Below, piece after piece: positions 8,580 to 14,065 of a stretch of 17,727 nucleotides of DNA. The notes under the pieces are model-generated. The model was given only the letters and a program-made list of their open reading frames with translations, had not been told where the DNA came from and did not search any database. The number at the start of each line of letters is the position of its first letter. Positions within the stretch are counted from its first letter, which is position 1. The DNA comes from Hydrogenothermaceae bacterium. GTDB lineage: Bacteria > Aquificota > Aquificia > Aquificales > Hydrogenothermaceae. A program made the translations under genes and the position numbers. The DNA lies in assembly GCA_026984355.1 (NCBI GenBank), contig JALSSG010000072.1, forward strand, positions 1 through 17,727, written 5' to 3'.

Positions 8580-9770
8580 TTACTCAATAATTTTAGTAAC
8601 TACACCAGCACCAACAGTTCTACCACCTTCCCTAATAGCAAATCTCATCTGCTCCTCTATAGCTACTGGCTCCATTAACTCTACTGTTAACTCTACATTA
8701 TCCCCTGGCATTACCATCTCTTGCCCCTCTGGTAACTCTACTACTGTACCTGTCACATCCGCTGTCCTTATGAAAAACTGCGGCCTGTATCCTTTGAAAA
8801 ATGGTGTATGTCTTCCTCCTTCCTCTTTGCTTAAGATATACACCTGTGCTTTGAATTTCTTGTGTGGTGTTATTGTACCTGGCTGTGCTAATACTTGCCC
8901 CCTCTCTACTTCGTCTTTCCCTATACCTCTTAATAATACCCCTACATTGTCCCCTGCTACTGCCTCATCTAGTGTCTTCCTGAACATCTCTATACCTGTT
9001 ACTACTGTCTTCCTTATCTCATCGCTTAATCCTACTATCTCTACTTCATCCCCTACTTTTAATCTCCCTCTCTCTACTCTACCTGTTACTACTGTACCTC
9101 TACCTGATATCGTAAATACGTCCTCTATCGCCATTAAAAATGGTTTGTCTACATCCCTCTCTGGTGATGGTATGTAGTTGTCCATCGCATCTAACAGCTC
9201 TTCTATTGACTTTATCCATTTCTCTTCGTCTTGTAATGCCCCTAATGCTGACCCTTTTATTACTGGTACATCGTCCCCTGGATATTCATACTTGTTTAAT
9301 AATTCCCTTACTTCTAATTCTACTAACTCTAATAGCTCCTCATCGTCTACCATATCACATTTGTTTAAAAATACTACTATGTATGGTACGTTTACCTGCC
9401 TAGCTAATAATACGTGCTCCCTTGTTTGTGGCATTGGCCCATCTGCCGCTGATACTACTAATATAGCCCCGTCCATCTGTGCAGCACCTGTTATCATGTT
9501 CTTTATGTAGTCCGCGTGCCCTGGACAGTCTACGTGTGCATAGTGCCTCTTCTCTGTCTCATATTCTACGTGGGTTATGTTTATTGTTATACCTCTTTCT
9601 TTCTCCTCTGGTGCTTTGTCTATGTCTGTGTACCCTATGAACTGTGCTAATCCTTTCTTTGATAATACATATGTTATCGCTGCTGTTAATGTTGTCTTCC
9701 CGTGGTCTACGTGCCCTATTGTCCCTACGTTTACGTGCTCTTTCTTCCTCTCAAATTTCTCTCTTGCCAT
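8580..9770 (-). CDS. tuf: Elongation factor Tu
   Basis: EF-Tu (396 residues) is the GTPase that carries aminoacyl-tRNA to the ribosome. G1 GHVDHGKT (19-26), switch I RGITI (59-63), G3 DCPGH (81-85, with catalytic His85), G4 NKCD (136-139) and G5 GSAL (173-176) are all intact; domains 2 and 3 follow. GGAGG lies 6 nt before the ATG. Codon use is peculiar. By hand count, residues 1-377 use GTA for 39 of 41 Val, ATA for 24 of 25 Ile and ACA for 22 of 24 Thr. Residues 378-396 instead use ATT, GTT and ACT. It follows four tRNA genes and leads into rpsJ. Confidence 0.99.
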   Translation of the reverse strand: MAREKFERKKEHVNVGTIGHVDHGKTTLTAAITYVLSKKGLAQFIGYTDIDKAPEEKERGITINITHVEYETEKRHYAHVDCPGHADYIKNMITGAAQMDGAILVVSAADGPMPQTREHVLLARQVNVPYIVVFLNKCDMVDDEELLELVELEVRELLNKYEYPGDDVPVIKGSALGALQDEEKWIKSIEELLDAMDNYIPSPERDVDKPFLMAIEDVFTISGRGTVVTGRVERGRLKVGDEVEIVGLSDEIRKTVVTGIEMFRKTLDEAVAGDNVGVLLRGIGKDEVERGQVLAQPGTITPHKKFKAQVYILSKEEGGRHTPFFKGYRPQFFIRTADVTGTVVELPEGQEMVMPGDNVELTVELMEPVAIEEQMRFAIREGGRTVGAGVVTKIIE

Positions 9771-9820
9771 TTGTTTCCTCCATAAATTTTAGAATTTTCA
9801 TTTTAACCTTAAGCACACAA

Positions 9821-9893
9821 AGCCCAAGACGGGACTTGAACCCGCGACCTCACCCTTACCAAGGGTGCGCTCTGCCGACTGAGCTACCTGGGC
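9821..9893 (-). tRNA. tRNA-Thr (anticodon GGU)
   Basis: A 73-nt cloverleaf on the minus strand: acceptor GCCCAGG / CTTGGGC (A-U, G-U and G-C closing pairs), D-arm with AGCTCAGTCGGCAGAGC, anticodon stem CACCC/GGGTG with loop TTGGTAA (anticodon GGT), T-loop TTCAAGT. The discriminator is U, and CCA is not encoded (TTG follows). It is the last tRNA before tuf, 50 bp upstream of its ATG, and would be cut from the tuf transcript by RNase P and 3' processing. Confidence 0.96.
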
Positions 9894-9923
9894 TTAAGAT
9901 TTAACTATTACAAAATAAAATAA

Positions 9924-9959
9924 GAGATGTAAAAAGGCAGTATAACCCTTTTACATCTC
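9924..9959 (-). terminator. Stem-loop in the tRNA-Gly / tRNA-Thr(GGU) spacer (terminator- or attenuator-like)
   Basis: GAGATGTAAAA (9924-9934) and TTTTACATCTC (9949-9959) form a perfect 11-bp stem with a 14-nt loop that can add a GG/CC pair. On the minus strand the stem is followed by a U-rich run (TTATTTTATTTT, 9912-9923). It looks like an intrinsic terminator lying inside the tRNA-tuf operon, so it may stop part of the transcripts between tRNA-Gly and tRNA-Thr(GGU). On the plus strand an ATTTT follows, which is weaker. The function is inferred. Confidence 0.55.
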
Positions 9960-9978
9960 ATTTTAAATTTAAACACAT

Positions 9979-9984
9979 ATTATA
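9979..9984 (-). promoter_or_regulatory. Candidate -10 element for tRNA-Thr(GGU)-tuf
   Basis: A perfect TATAAT is present on the minus strand in the AT-rich spacer downstream of tRNA-Gly. No convincing -35 occurs at 16-18 bp (best hexamer ACTAAA at 17 bp). A transcript from here would start just before the 9924-9959 stem-loop. In DNA this AT-rich a TATAAT can arise by chance, so this is only a candidate for a second, tuf-proximal promoter. Confidence 0.3.
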
Positions 9985-10054
9985 AAATCTCTTTTACTAA
10001 ATTTAGTTAAATTATCCTTAAAGATATATAATTCACACCAAATTTTTTAATAAA

Positions 10055-10130
10055 TGGAGCGGGAGACGGGACTCGAACCCGCGACCATCTGCTTGGAAGG
10101 CAGATGCTCTACCAACTGAGCTACTCCCGC
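10055..10130 (-). tRNA. tRNA-Gly (anticodon UCC), CCA encoded
   Basis: A 76-nt gene: acceptor GCGGGAG / CTCCCGC, D-arm AGCTCAGTTGGTAGAGC, anticodon stem ATCTGC/GCAGAT around loop CTTCCAA (anticodon TCC), T-loop TTCGAGT, discriminator U typical of bacterial tRNA-Gly, and an encoded CCA end. It is the only one of the four tRNA genes here with CCA in the gene. It lies 8 bp downstream of tRNA-Tyr and 161 bp upstream of tRNA-Thr(GGU). Confidence 0.97.
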
Positions 10131-10138
10131 TCAATCTA

Positions 10139-10221
10139 TGGAGGAGGCAGGATTCGAACCTGCGCAGGCGAACGCCGGGGGATTTACAGTCCCCTGCCAT
10201 TGGCCGCTAGGCGACTCCTCC
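10139..10221 (-). tRNA. tRNA-Tyr (anticodon GUA)
   Basis: An 83-nt class II tRNA: acceptor GGAGGAG / CTCCTCC, anticodon stem GGGGA/TCCCC with loop CTGTAAA (anticodon GTA), a long variable arm (about CGGCG TTCG CCTGCG region), and T-arm GCAGG-TTCGAAT-CCTGC. The discriminator is A; CCA is not encoded (TAG follows). Only 3 nt separate it from the end of tRNA-Thr(UGU), so the two must be released from a common precursor. Confidence 0.96.
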
Positions 10222-10224
10222 GCA

Positions 10225-10297
10225 AGCTGGCGGTGGGACTCGAACCCACGACCTGGTGATTACAAATCACCTGCTCTGCCGACTGAGCTACGCCAGC
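10225..10297 (-). tRNA. tRNA-Thr (anticodon UGU)
   Basis: A 73-nt cloverleaf: acceptor GCTGGCG / CGCCAGC, D-arm AGCTCAGTCGGCAGAGC, anticodon stem GGTGA/TCACC around loop TTTGTAA (anticodon TGT), T-arm GTGGG-TTCGAGT-CCCAC. The discriminator is U and no CCA is encoded. The G1-C72 and C2-G71 pairs used by bacterial threonyl-tRNA synthetase are present. It is the first gene of the tRNA-tuf transcript, about 35 nt downstream of a strong promoter. Confidence 0.97.
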
Positions 10298-10334
10298 ACA
10301 TATTCAGTTGAACGAACCGTAAAAGCAATACAGT

Positions 10335-10363
10335 ATTTAATCAAACTTTATAGAAATTGTCAA
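10335..10363 (-). promoter_or_regulatory. Promoter of the tRNA-tuf-S10 transcript
   Basis: On the minus strand a perfect -35 TTGACA (10358-10363) is separated by 17 bp from TTAAAT (10335-10340), which is preceded by TGA, an extended -10 motif. The predicted start is about 30-35 nt before tRNA-Thr(UGU). This is the only well-formed promoter I find upstream of the tRNAs, and so the best candidate for the primary promoter of tuf and the S10 genes. Its -35 lies 11 bp from the -35 of the divergent promoter. Confidence 0.7.
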
Positions 10364-10374
10364 GAGATTTTTAT

Positions 10375-10402
10375 TTGAAATAAAGCTAATCACTAATATA
10401 AT
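10375..10402 (+). promoter_or_regulatory. Promoter of the hydrolase-peroxiredoxin-tatA operon
   Basis: TTGAAA (10375-10380), a 16-bp spacer, then TATAAT (10397-10402) on the plus strand. Transcription would start near 10409, which argues against the in-frame TTG at 10411 as a start and for the ATG at 10438. It is back-to-back with the tRNA promoter. Confidence 0.7.
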
Positions 10403-10437
10403 ATAGTGTATTGATTTTTCAAGCGGTGGCAATTTTT

Positions 10438-11010
10438 ATGAAAGTAATCTATATTCATGGATTTAATTCTGCTGGATTTGGAGAAAAAGTAAATAAACTT
10501 AAAGAAGCTTTTGGAGAAGAGAATGTTATTTCATTAAATTTACCTTATGACCCAAAAAAAGCTATAGCTTTACTAAGTTACCTTGTAGAAAGGTTAAAAG
10601 ATGATAATCTATATCTATTTGGAACTTCTTTAGGTGGCTTTTATGCTATGGTACTAGCATCAAGATACAAAGTACCAGCTGTTTTAATAAATCCATCTAT
10701 AAATCCTGCTTTGTCTTTAAAAGATGAGGTAGGAAAACAGATTAACTATAAAACAGATGAAGAATATGAATTTACGAAAGAACATTTAAATACATTAAAA
10801 GAACTGCAACCTTCTAAAGAAGATTTAGCAAAAGTGAAGGACAAAATCTTTGTTTATCTTGATGAAGATGATGAGCTGTTAGATAGTAGAGAAACTGCAG
10901 ATTTTTTTGAAGGGTTTTATGTAAAAATGTTTCCTGGTGGTAATCATAGGTTTCAACATATGGATGAGTTGATAGAAGATTTTAGAAAGAATATACTCCA
11001 GGGAGGGTGA
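10438..11010 (+). CDS. YqiA/UPF0227-type alpha/beta-hydrolase (putative esterase)
   Basis: A 190-residue small serine hydrolase of the YqiA (UPF0227) type. It begins MKVIYIHGFNSAG, the strand-1 plus HGFNS oxyanion motif. The nucleophile elbow is GTSLGG (62-67, Ser64), an acidic DEDDELLDSRE segment follows (142-152), and the catalytic histidine lies in GGNH (His170), so a full triad is available. The start is ATG 10438: the longer frame begins at a TTG at 10411, too close to the predicted transcription start, and GGTGG lies 8 nt before the ATG. Family members hydrolyse short acyl esters in vitro; the physiological substrate is unknown. It is the first gene of an operon with a peroxiredoxin (1 bp) and tatA. 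Confidence 0.85.
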   Translation: MKVIYIHGFNSAGFGEKVNKLKEAFGEENVISLNLPYDPKKAIALLSYLVERLKDDNLYLFGTSLGGFYAMVLASRYKVPAVLINPSINPALSLKDEVGKQINYKTDEEYEFTKEHLNTLKELQPSKEDLAKVKDKIFVYLDEDDELLDSRETADFFEGFYVKMFPGGNHRFQHMDELIEDFRKNILQGG

Positions 11011-11011
11011 G

Positions 11012-11500
11012 ATGGCTAAAGATAAAAAAATAAAGGTTGGAGAAGTGGCTCCAGAGTTTTGTTTAACGGAAGCAGATGGTAACACTATATGTTTAGCAGA
11101 TTTAATCAGAGATGGGAAATATGCTCTTTTGTATTTTTCACCAACTGAAGAAAGAAAAAGATGTGATAGGTCGTCCTGTCCAATTAAAGAGAATTTAGAA
11201 AAAGTAGTTGATTTGGGAGTTAATGTGGCTGTAATAGACCCAGACCCAGTGGAAGAACATAAAAGATTTAAGCATGACCATAACATAAAATTTTATTTGC
11301 TTAGCGATCCTGAAATGAAAGTTATCAAAGGGTATGGAGTATATGAAAAAGTTAATGTTTTAGGTATAGAGAAAACAAAAATTGTAAGTACTGTTTTCTT
11401 AATAAGTCCTAAAGGTAAAATAGTTTATGTATGGGAACCAAAAGTAATAGAAGAATCTATTGATGATATTATTAGAGTTATAAAAAGTTTGCACAGATAA
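11012..11500 (+). CDS. Atypical PrxQ/BCP-like peroxiredoxin
   Basis: A 162-residue thioredoxin-fold protein of the AhpC/TSA family. It opens KVGEVAPEFCLTEADGNTIC, as peroxiredoxins do, and has the PrxQ spacing Cys51-x4-Cys56 (CDRSSC), where Cys51 would be peroxidatic and Cys56 resolving. Two usual active-site residues look replaced. In the PxxxTxxC motif Pro44 is present but the Thr position is Arg48. The Arg expected before the TTFLI strand is Ser126 (VSTVFLI). It may therefore have altered peroxide reactivity or be a thiol/persulfide-handling relative. GGAGG lies in the end of the upstream gene. There is no signal peptide, so it is cytoplasmic. Confidence 0.8.
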   Translation: MAKDKKIKVGEVAPEFCLTEADGNTICLADLIRDGKYALLYFSPTEERKRCDRSSCPIKENLEKVVDLGVNVAVIDPDPVEEHKRFKHDHNIKFYLLSDPEMKVIKGYGVYEKVNVLGIEKTKIVSTVFLISPKGKIVYVWEPKVIEESIDDIIRVIKSLHR

Positions 11501-11513
11501 AAGGAGGTTTATT

Positions 11514-11753
11514 ATGTTTGGACTTGGTCTTCCAGAACTTTTAGTTATATTTGCAGTTTTACTACTTCTATTTGGTGCTAAAAAGCTTCCTGAAATCGGA
11601 AGAGGTTTAGGTGAAGGTATAAGAAGTTTTAAAGCTTCTTTAAGTGGTGAGGAAGAAAAGGAAGAAAAGGTAGTTCCAACTAAGGAAATAGAGGCTGAAG
11701 TTAATAAAAAAGAAGTAAAAGAAACTACAGAAAAGGAAGCTTCAAAGGCATAA
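11514..11753 (+). CDS. tatA: Sec-independent (Tat) translocase subunit TatA
   Basis: TatA (79 residues) forms the pore-like oligomer of the twin-arginine pathway for folded proteins. One N-terminal membrane helix (about 7-20, LPELLVIFAVLLLLF) is followed by the invariant Phe20-Gly21, the KKLPEIGRGLGEGIRSFK amphipathic helix, and a Glu/Lys-rich tail. A strong AAAGGAGG precedes the ATG. It could be TatA or TatB/E-like; the short length favours TatA. tatC is not in this window. A Tat substrate (SorA) is encoded about 1 kb away on the other strand. The stop codon lies in a palindrome. Confidence 0.92.
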   Translation: MFGLGLPELLVIFAVLLLLFGAKKLPEIGRGLGEGIRSFKASLSGEEEKEEKVVPTKEIEAEVNKKEVKETTEKEASKA

Positions 11754-11771
11754 GCTATATAGCTTATGCTT
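11746..11771. terminator. Palindrome at the tatA / cytochrome convergent junction
   Basis: CATAAGCTAT/ATAGCTTATG (11749-11768) is a perfect 20-bp palindrome, extended by a G-C pair and weaker outer pairs to 11746-11771. It contains the tatA stop codon. It lies 28 bp from the end of the convergent cytochrome gene and could end both transcripts. The following T-runs are poor on both strands, so it may act as an RNA 3'-end stabiliser or protein site rather than an intrinsic terminator. Confidence 0.5.
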
Positions 11772-11798
11772 CTTAGCTCCCCTTTAGTTTATATAAAT

Positions 11799-12353
11799 TT
11801 AAAAACTTAATATGTAATCAACCAGAGCATTTAACTCTTCATCAGACAAAGATTTTGTAATATTTATCTGAGGTTTCATTATTGTAAATTTTGCAGGGTC
11901 TACAATTGGGTCTCCTTCACCTTTTAGAAACTGTATAAGTTTTTCTCTTTTTCCTTTATAAAATTTAGAGATTTTTTTTAGAGCAGGACCTGTTGTATCT
12001 ATTTCTGGGTGATGACAAACAGTACAACCTTTTGATTTAAAAATATCTTCACCACTAATATTTGTAGATGAAGCTAAAGTTTGTACTTCTTTATTTTCTT
12101 GAATTTTAGGCGTTTGACTTTGCTTAGTTTCTTCTGTAGTTTTAGCTAATTCTTGTTTTTCAATTCCTTGCTTTTGTTCTTGTTTTTCTTGTGTTATCTG
12201 ACTTTTGGTTTCAGATTTTTCTTCAGATATTTTTTCTTCTACTTTTTGTTGTATGTTAGATTGAGATTGGTCAGGAGATTCTTTTTTCTGTTCACAACCT
12301 AAAAACATTATCGTAGAAGAAAAAATCAAAGAAGCTATAATGGTTTTTTTCAT
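11799..12353 (-). CDS. Lipoprotein monohaem cytochrome c with long charged tether
   Basis: A 184-residue class I cytochrome c. The N-terminus MKKTIIASLIFSSTIMFLGC has a lipobox (FLGC, Cys20), so it is probably a lipid-anchored periplasmic protein. Residues 21-100 are a low-complexity Lys/Glu/Gln linker. The haem site CTVCH is at 110-114, and Met159 (TIMKPQ) is the likely sixth ligand, as in the cytochrome c8/c551 group. I chose ATG 12353 because GGAGG lies 5 nt upstream and the signal peptide begins there; an in-frame ATG 30 nt earlier lacks both. It follows the sorB-like gene by 71 bp and may carry electrons from it to a terminal oxidase. Confidence 0.85.
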   Translation of the reverse strand: MKKTIIASLIFSSTIMFLGCEQKKESPDQSQSNIQQKVEEKISEEKSETKSQITQEKQEQKQGIEKQELAKTTEETKQSQTPKIQENKEVQTLASSTNISGEDIFKSKGCTVCHHPEIDTTGPALKKISKFYKGKREKLIQFLKGEGDPIVDPAKFTIMKPQINITKSLSDEELNALVDYILSF

Positions 12354-12424
12354 TTTTCCCTCCAAAACTAAATTTTCATTCACTTTTATTTTTTAATTTA
12401 ACATGTTTATAGTCTTCTTTCTAC

Positions 12425-12730
12425 TTATTTGTTTTTCGTCCCATAATTTTTTACTAAATAGTCCAAAATTTCTTTTGCAGATTTTTCATCAATTGGTGCT
12501 TTAAAATCATGAATCATATGATGAACTATATGCTCCCATGTTTTTTTATCAACACCTGCATTATTTAATATATAACCTACAGAATGACACATCTGACAGT
12601 ATGTTTCTACAAGTTGTTTTCCTTTTCCCTCTTTTAGAGGATATGAATATATAGGTAAGTTTAACTTTGAATCAGAAGCAAATAGATTTGTTGAAAATCC
12701 AAGCAATAGTAAAAATATAATCTTTTTCAT
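12425..12730 (-). CDS. sorB: SorB-like monohaem cytochrome c subunit of sulfite dehydrogenase
   Basis: 101 residues with a cleavable signal peptide (hydrophobic 3-13, cleavage near FA-SDS at 18-19). The haem c motif CQMCH is at 45-49, followed by HSVGYI. The C-terminal half, WEHIVHHMIHDFKAPID then AKEILDYL, matches the W..x..M....APID..a..I..YL pattern I recall for SorB; Met72 is the likely axial ligand. It lies 14 bp downstream of the sulfite-oxidase-family gene with a strong AAAGGAGG. It is inferred to accept electrons from the molybdenum subunit. It is much shorter than the dihaem SoxD, which argues against a SoxCD pair. Confidence 0.82.
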   Translation of the reverse strand: MKKIIFLLLLGFSTNLFASDSKLNLPIYSYPLKEGKGKQLVETYCQMCHSVGYILNNAGVDKKTWEHIVHHMIHDFKAPIDEKSAKEILDYLVKNYGTKNK

Positions 12731-12744
12731 TATTTAAACCTCCT

Positions 12745-13938
12745 TTATACAATATTTATCTGAACTTTATCCACTACATTCCATTTATATCCACCTGGAT
12801 TCCAGCCAATTTCAAATGGTTGCATTTGACCATCGTTATTTATAGCTCTTGACATAATTGTTAGTTTACCTTTCTTTTTAGGTTTGTAATAAAAAAACCA
12901 TTCTCTAAAAGAGTATCTACCAAGATATGTTCCAAGATTTGCCTTTTCCCATGTTTTTCCATTATCAAAAGACAAAAGAACATCTCTTATTCCACTTCCA
13001 TAATCAAAAGCTACACCTGCTATTTTTATAACTTCTCCTACTTTAACAATAGAATTATCCAAGGGCTTAGCTATAACAGACTTTACATTCATAGTAGTTA
13101 TTGTCTTGGTCTTTTCAGGCTTTTCTCCAGGTTTTATACATTCACAGTCATTATCAGGAAGCTTATATGCTTTTTCCATCCAGAAATTTTTCAAAGGTTT
13201 ATCTAAAACGGTTATTCTTGAAACTGACTTTATCCAATGGGTTGCATACCAGCCAGGAACTATTAATCTCAAAGGAAAACCATTTAAATAAGGTAATGGC
13301 TCATTATTCATTTCATAAGCAAGTATTACATCTTCTTCAAGAACTCTATCTAATGGTAAACTTCTTATAAAATCAGGTGTTTTAGGATATGGTGGTTTGT
13401 CCAGTCCGTCAAAAGCAACTTCTATTGAACCAGATTTGATACCAGCATAATTTAGAATGTCTTTTAGTCTAACTCCAGTCCATAGAGCATTTCCCATAGC
13501 TCCATGGTTCCAGTGTATTCCTTTTGGTTTTGGTTTAAAAAAGTTCCTACCATTACCTGAACATTGTAGAACTGCATAAAAAGATACTGGTTCAAATTTG
13601 GTTTTTAAGTCGTCTAAAGAAAACTCAATTGGATTTTTTACATTACCTTGTATTTTTAATCTCCAGCTATTTAAATCTACATATGTAGGAATATCCGCTA
13701 AGTGCCACCTTACAAAGAAAAGTTTATTAGGTGTAATGGCTCTATCAAAATACTGTCTTGGGGTTTCAAGCAAAGGTGGCCTTTCTGAATAAAGAATTAA
13801 TTTATCTTTTTCTGGAAATTTTGTTGTTATAGGGTATGTTTTAACTGTAAAGGCATCTGCTTTTTCAATTAAATTTGAACCTACACTAGCTGTAAATGCA
13901 GAGATAGCCAGACCTTTAAAAAAGTCCCTTCTATTCAT
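12745..13938 (-). CDS. sorA: Periplasmic sulfite dehydrogenase, molybdenum subunit (SorA-like)
   Basis: A 397-residue sulfite-oxidase-family enzyme: sulfite + H2O to sulfate with electrons passed to cytochrome c. A Tat signal is present (NRRDFFKGLAISAF at 2-15, cleavage near residue 29). The molybdopterin domain (about 45-250) holds Arg77-x-His79 in VRWHL, the molybdenum-ligand Cys126 in LQCSGNGR, and the PGWYATHWIKS motif at 228-238. The C-terminal dimerisation domain runs about 280-397. This dimer domain separates it from MsrP/YedY. SoxC is the main alternative, but the partner gene resembles SorB. The start ATG has AAAGGAG. It heads the minus-strand operon sorA-sorB-cytochrome. Confidence 0.88.
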   Translation of the reverse strand: MNRRDFFKGLAISAFTASVGSNLIEKADAFTVKTYPITTKFPEKDKLILYSERPPLLETPRQYFDRAITPNKLFFVRWHLADIPTYVDLNSWRLKIQGNVKNPIEFSLDDLKTKFEPVSFYAVLQCSGNGRNFFKPKPKGIHWNHGAMGNALWTGVRLKDILNYAGIKSGSIEVAFDGLDKPPYPKTPDFIRSLPLDRVLEEDVILAYEMNNEPLPYLNGFPLRLIVPGWYATHWIKSVSRITVLDKPLKNFWMEKAYKLPDNDCECIKPGEKPEKTKTITTMNVKSVIAKPLDNSIVKVGEVIKIAGVAFDYGSGIRDVLLSFDNGKTWEKANLGTYLGRYSFREWFFYYKPKKKGKLTIMSRAINNDGQMQPFEIGWNPGGYKWNVVDKVQINIV

Positions 13939-14012
13939 TTACAACTCCTTTAAATATTTATTTATTTTTTTAAAACATTATTAGATAATTAATTTCATTA
14001 GACAAATAGAAT

Positions 14013-14065
14013 ATTCTTATAACCTTATTTAAAAGGCTAAATAGGAAAAGGTAGGTTATAATAAT
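14013..14065. promoter_or_regulatory. Mirror-image -10 motifs in the sorA-secD divergent region
   Basis: A 13-bp inverted repeat with one mismatch (14013-14025 and 14053-14065, 27 bp apart) places the same sequence, AGGTTATAA(G/T)AAT, facing outward on both strands. It includes TATAAG toward sorA (14016-14021) and TATAAT toward secD (14057-14062). Neither has a good -35 at 16-18 bp. The two may be divergent core promoters that need an activator, or one operator. The 5' leaders would be about 25 nt for secD and about 70 nt for sorA. The rest of the 155-bp gap shows no other feature. Confidence 0.5.

Noticed and set aside
8770..9510. Several long plus-strand open frames opposite tuf
   Set aside because: They result from the A-ending codon habit of tuf, which removes stops on the complement; no ribosome binding site or family resemblance was seen.
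10411..10437. TTG at 10411 as the start of the hydrolase gene
   Set aside because: A promoter at 10375-10402 would start transcription at about 10409, and the protein family begins at MKVIYIHGFN, which matches ATG 10438.
12354..12383. Ten-residue N-terminal extension of the lipoprotein cytochrome
   Set aside because: It would bury the signal peptide, and the good Shine-Dalgarno GGAGG is placed for ATG 12353.
12425..13938. SoxCD (sulfane dehydrogenase) instead of SorAB
   Set aside because: The partner cytochrome is a 101-residue monohaem protein with a SorB-like C-terminus, not a dihaem SoxD of about 380 residues, and no sox genes flank it.
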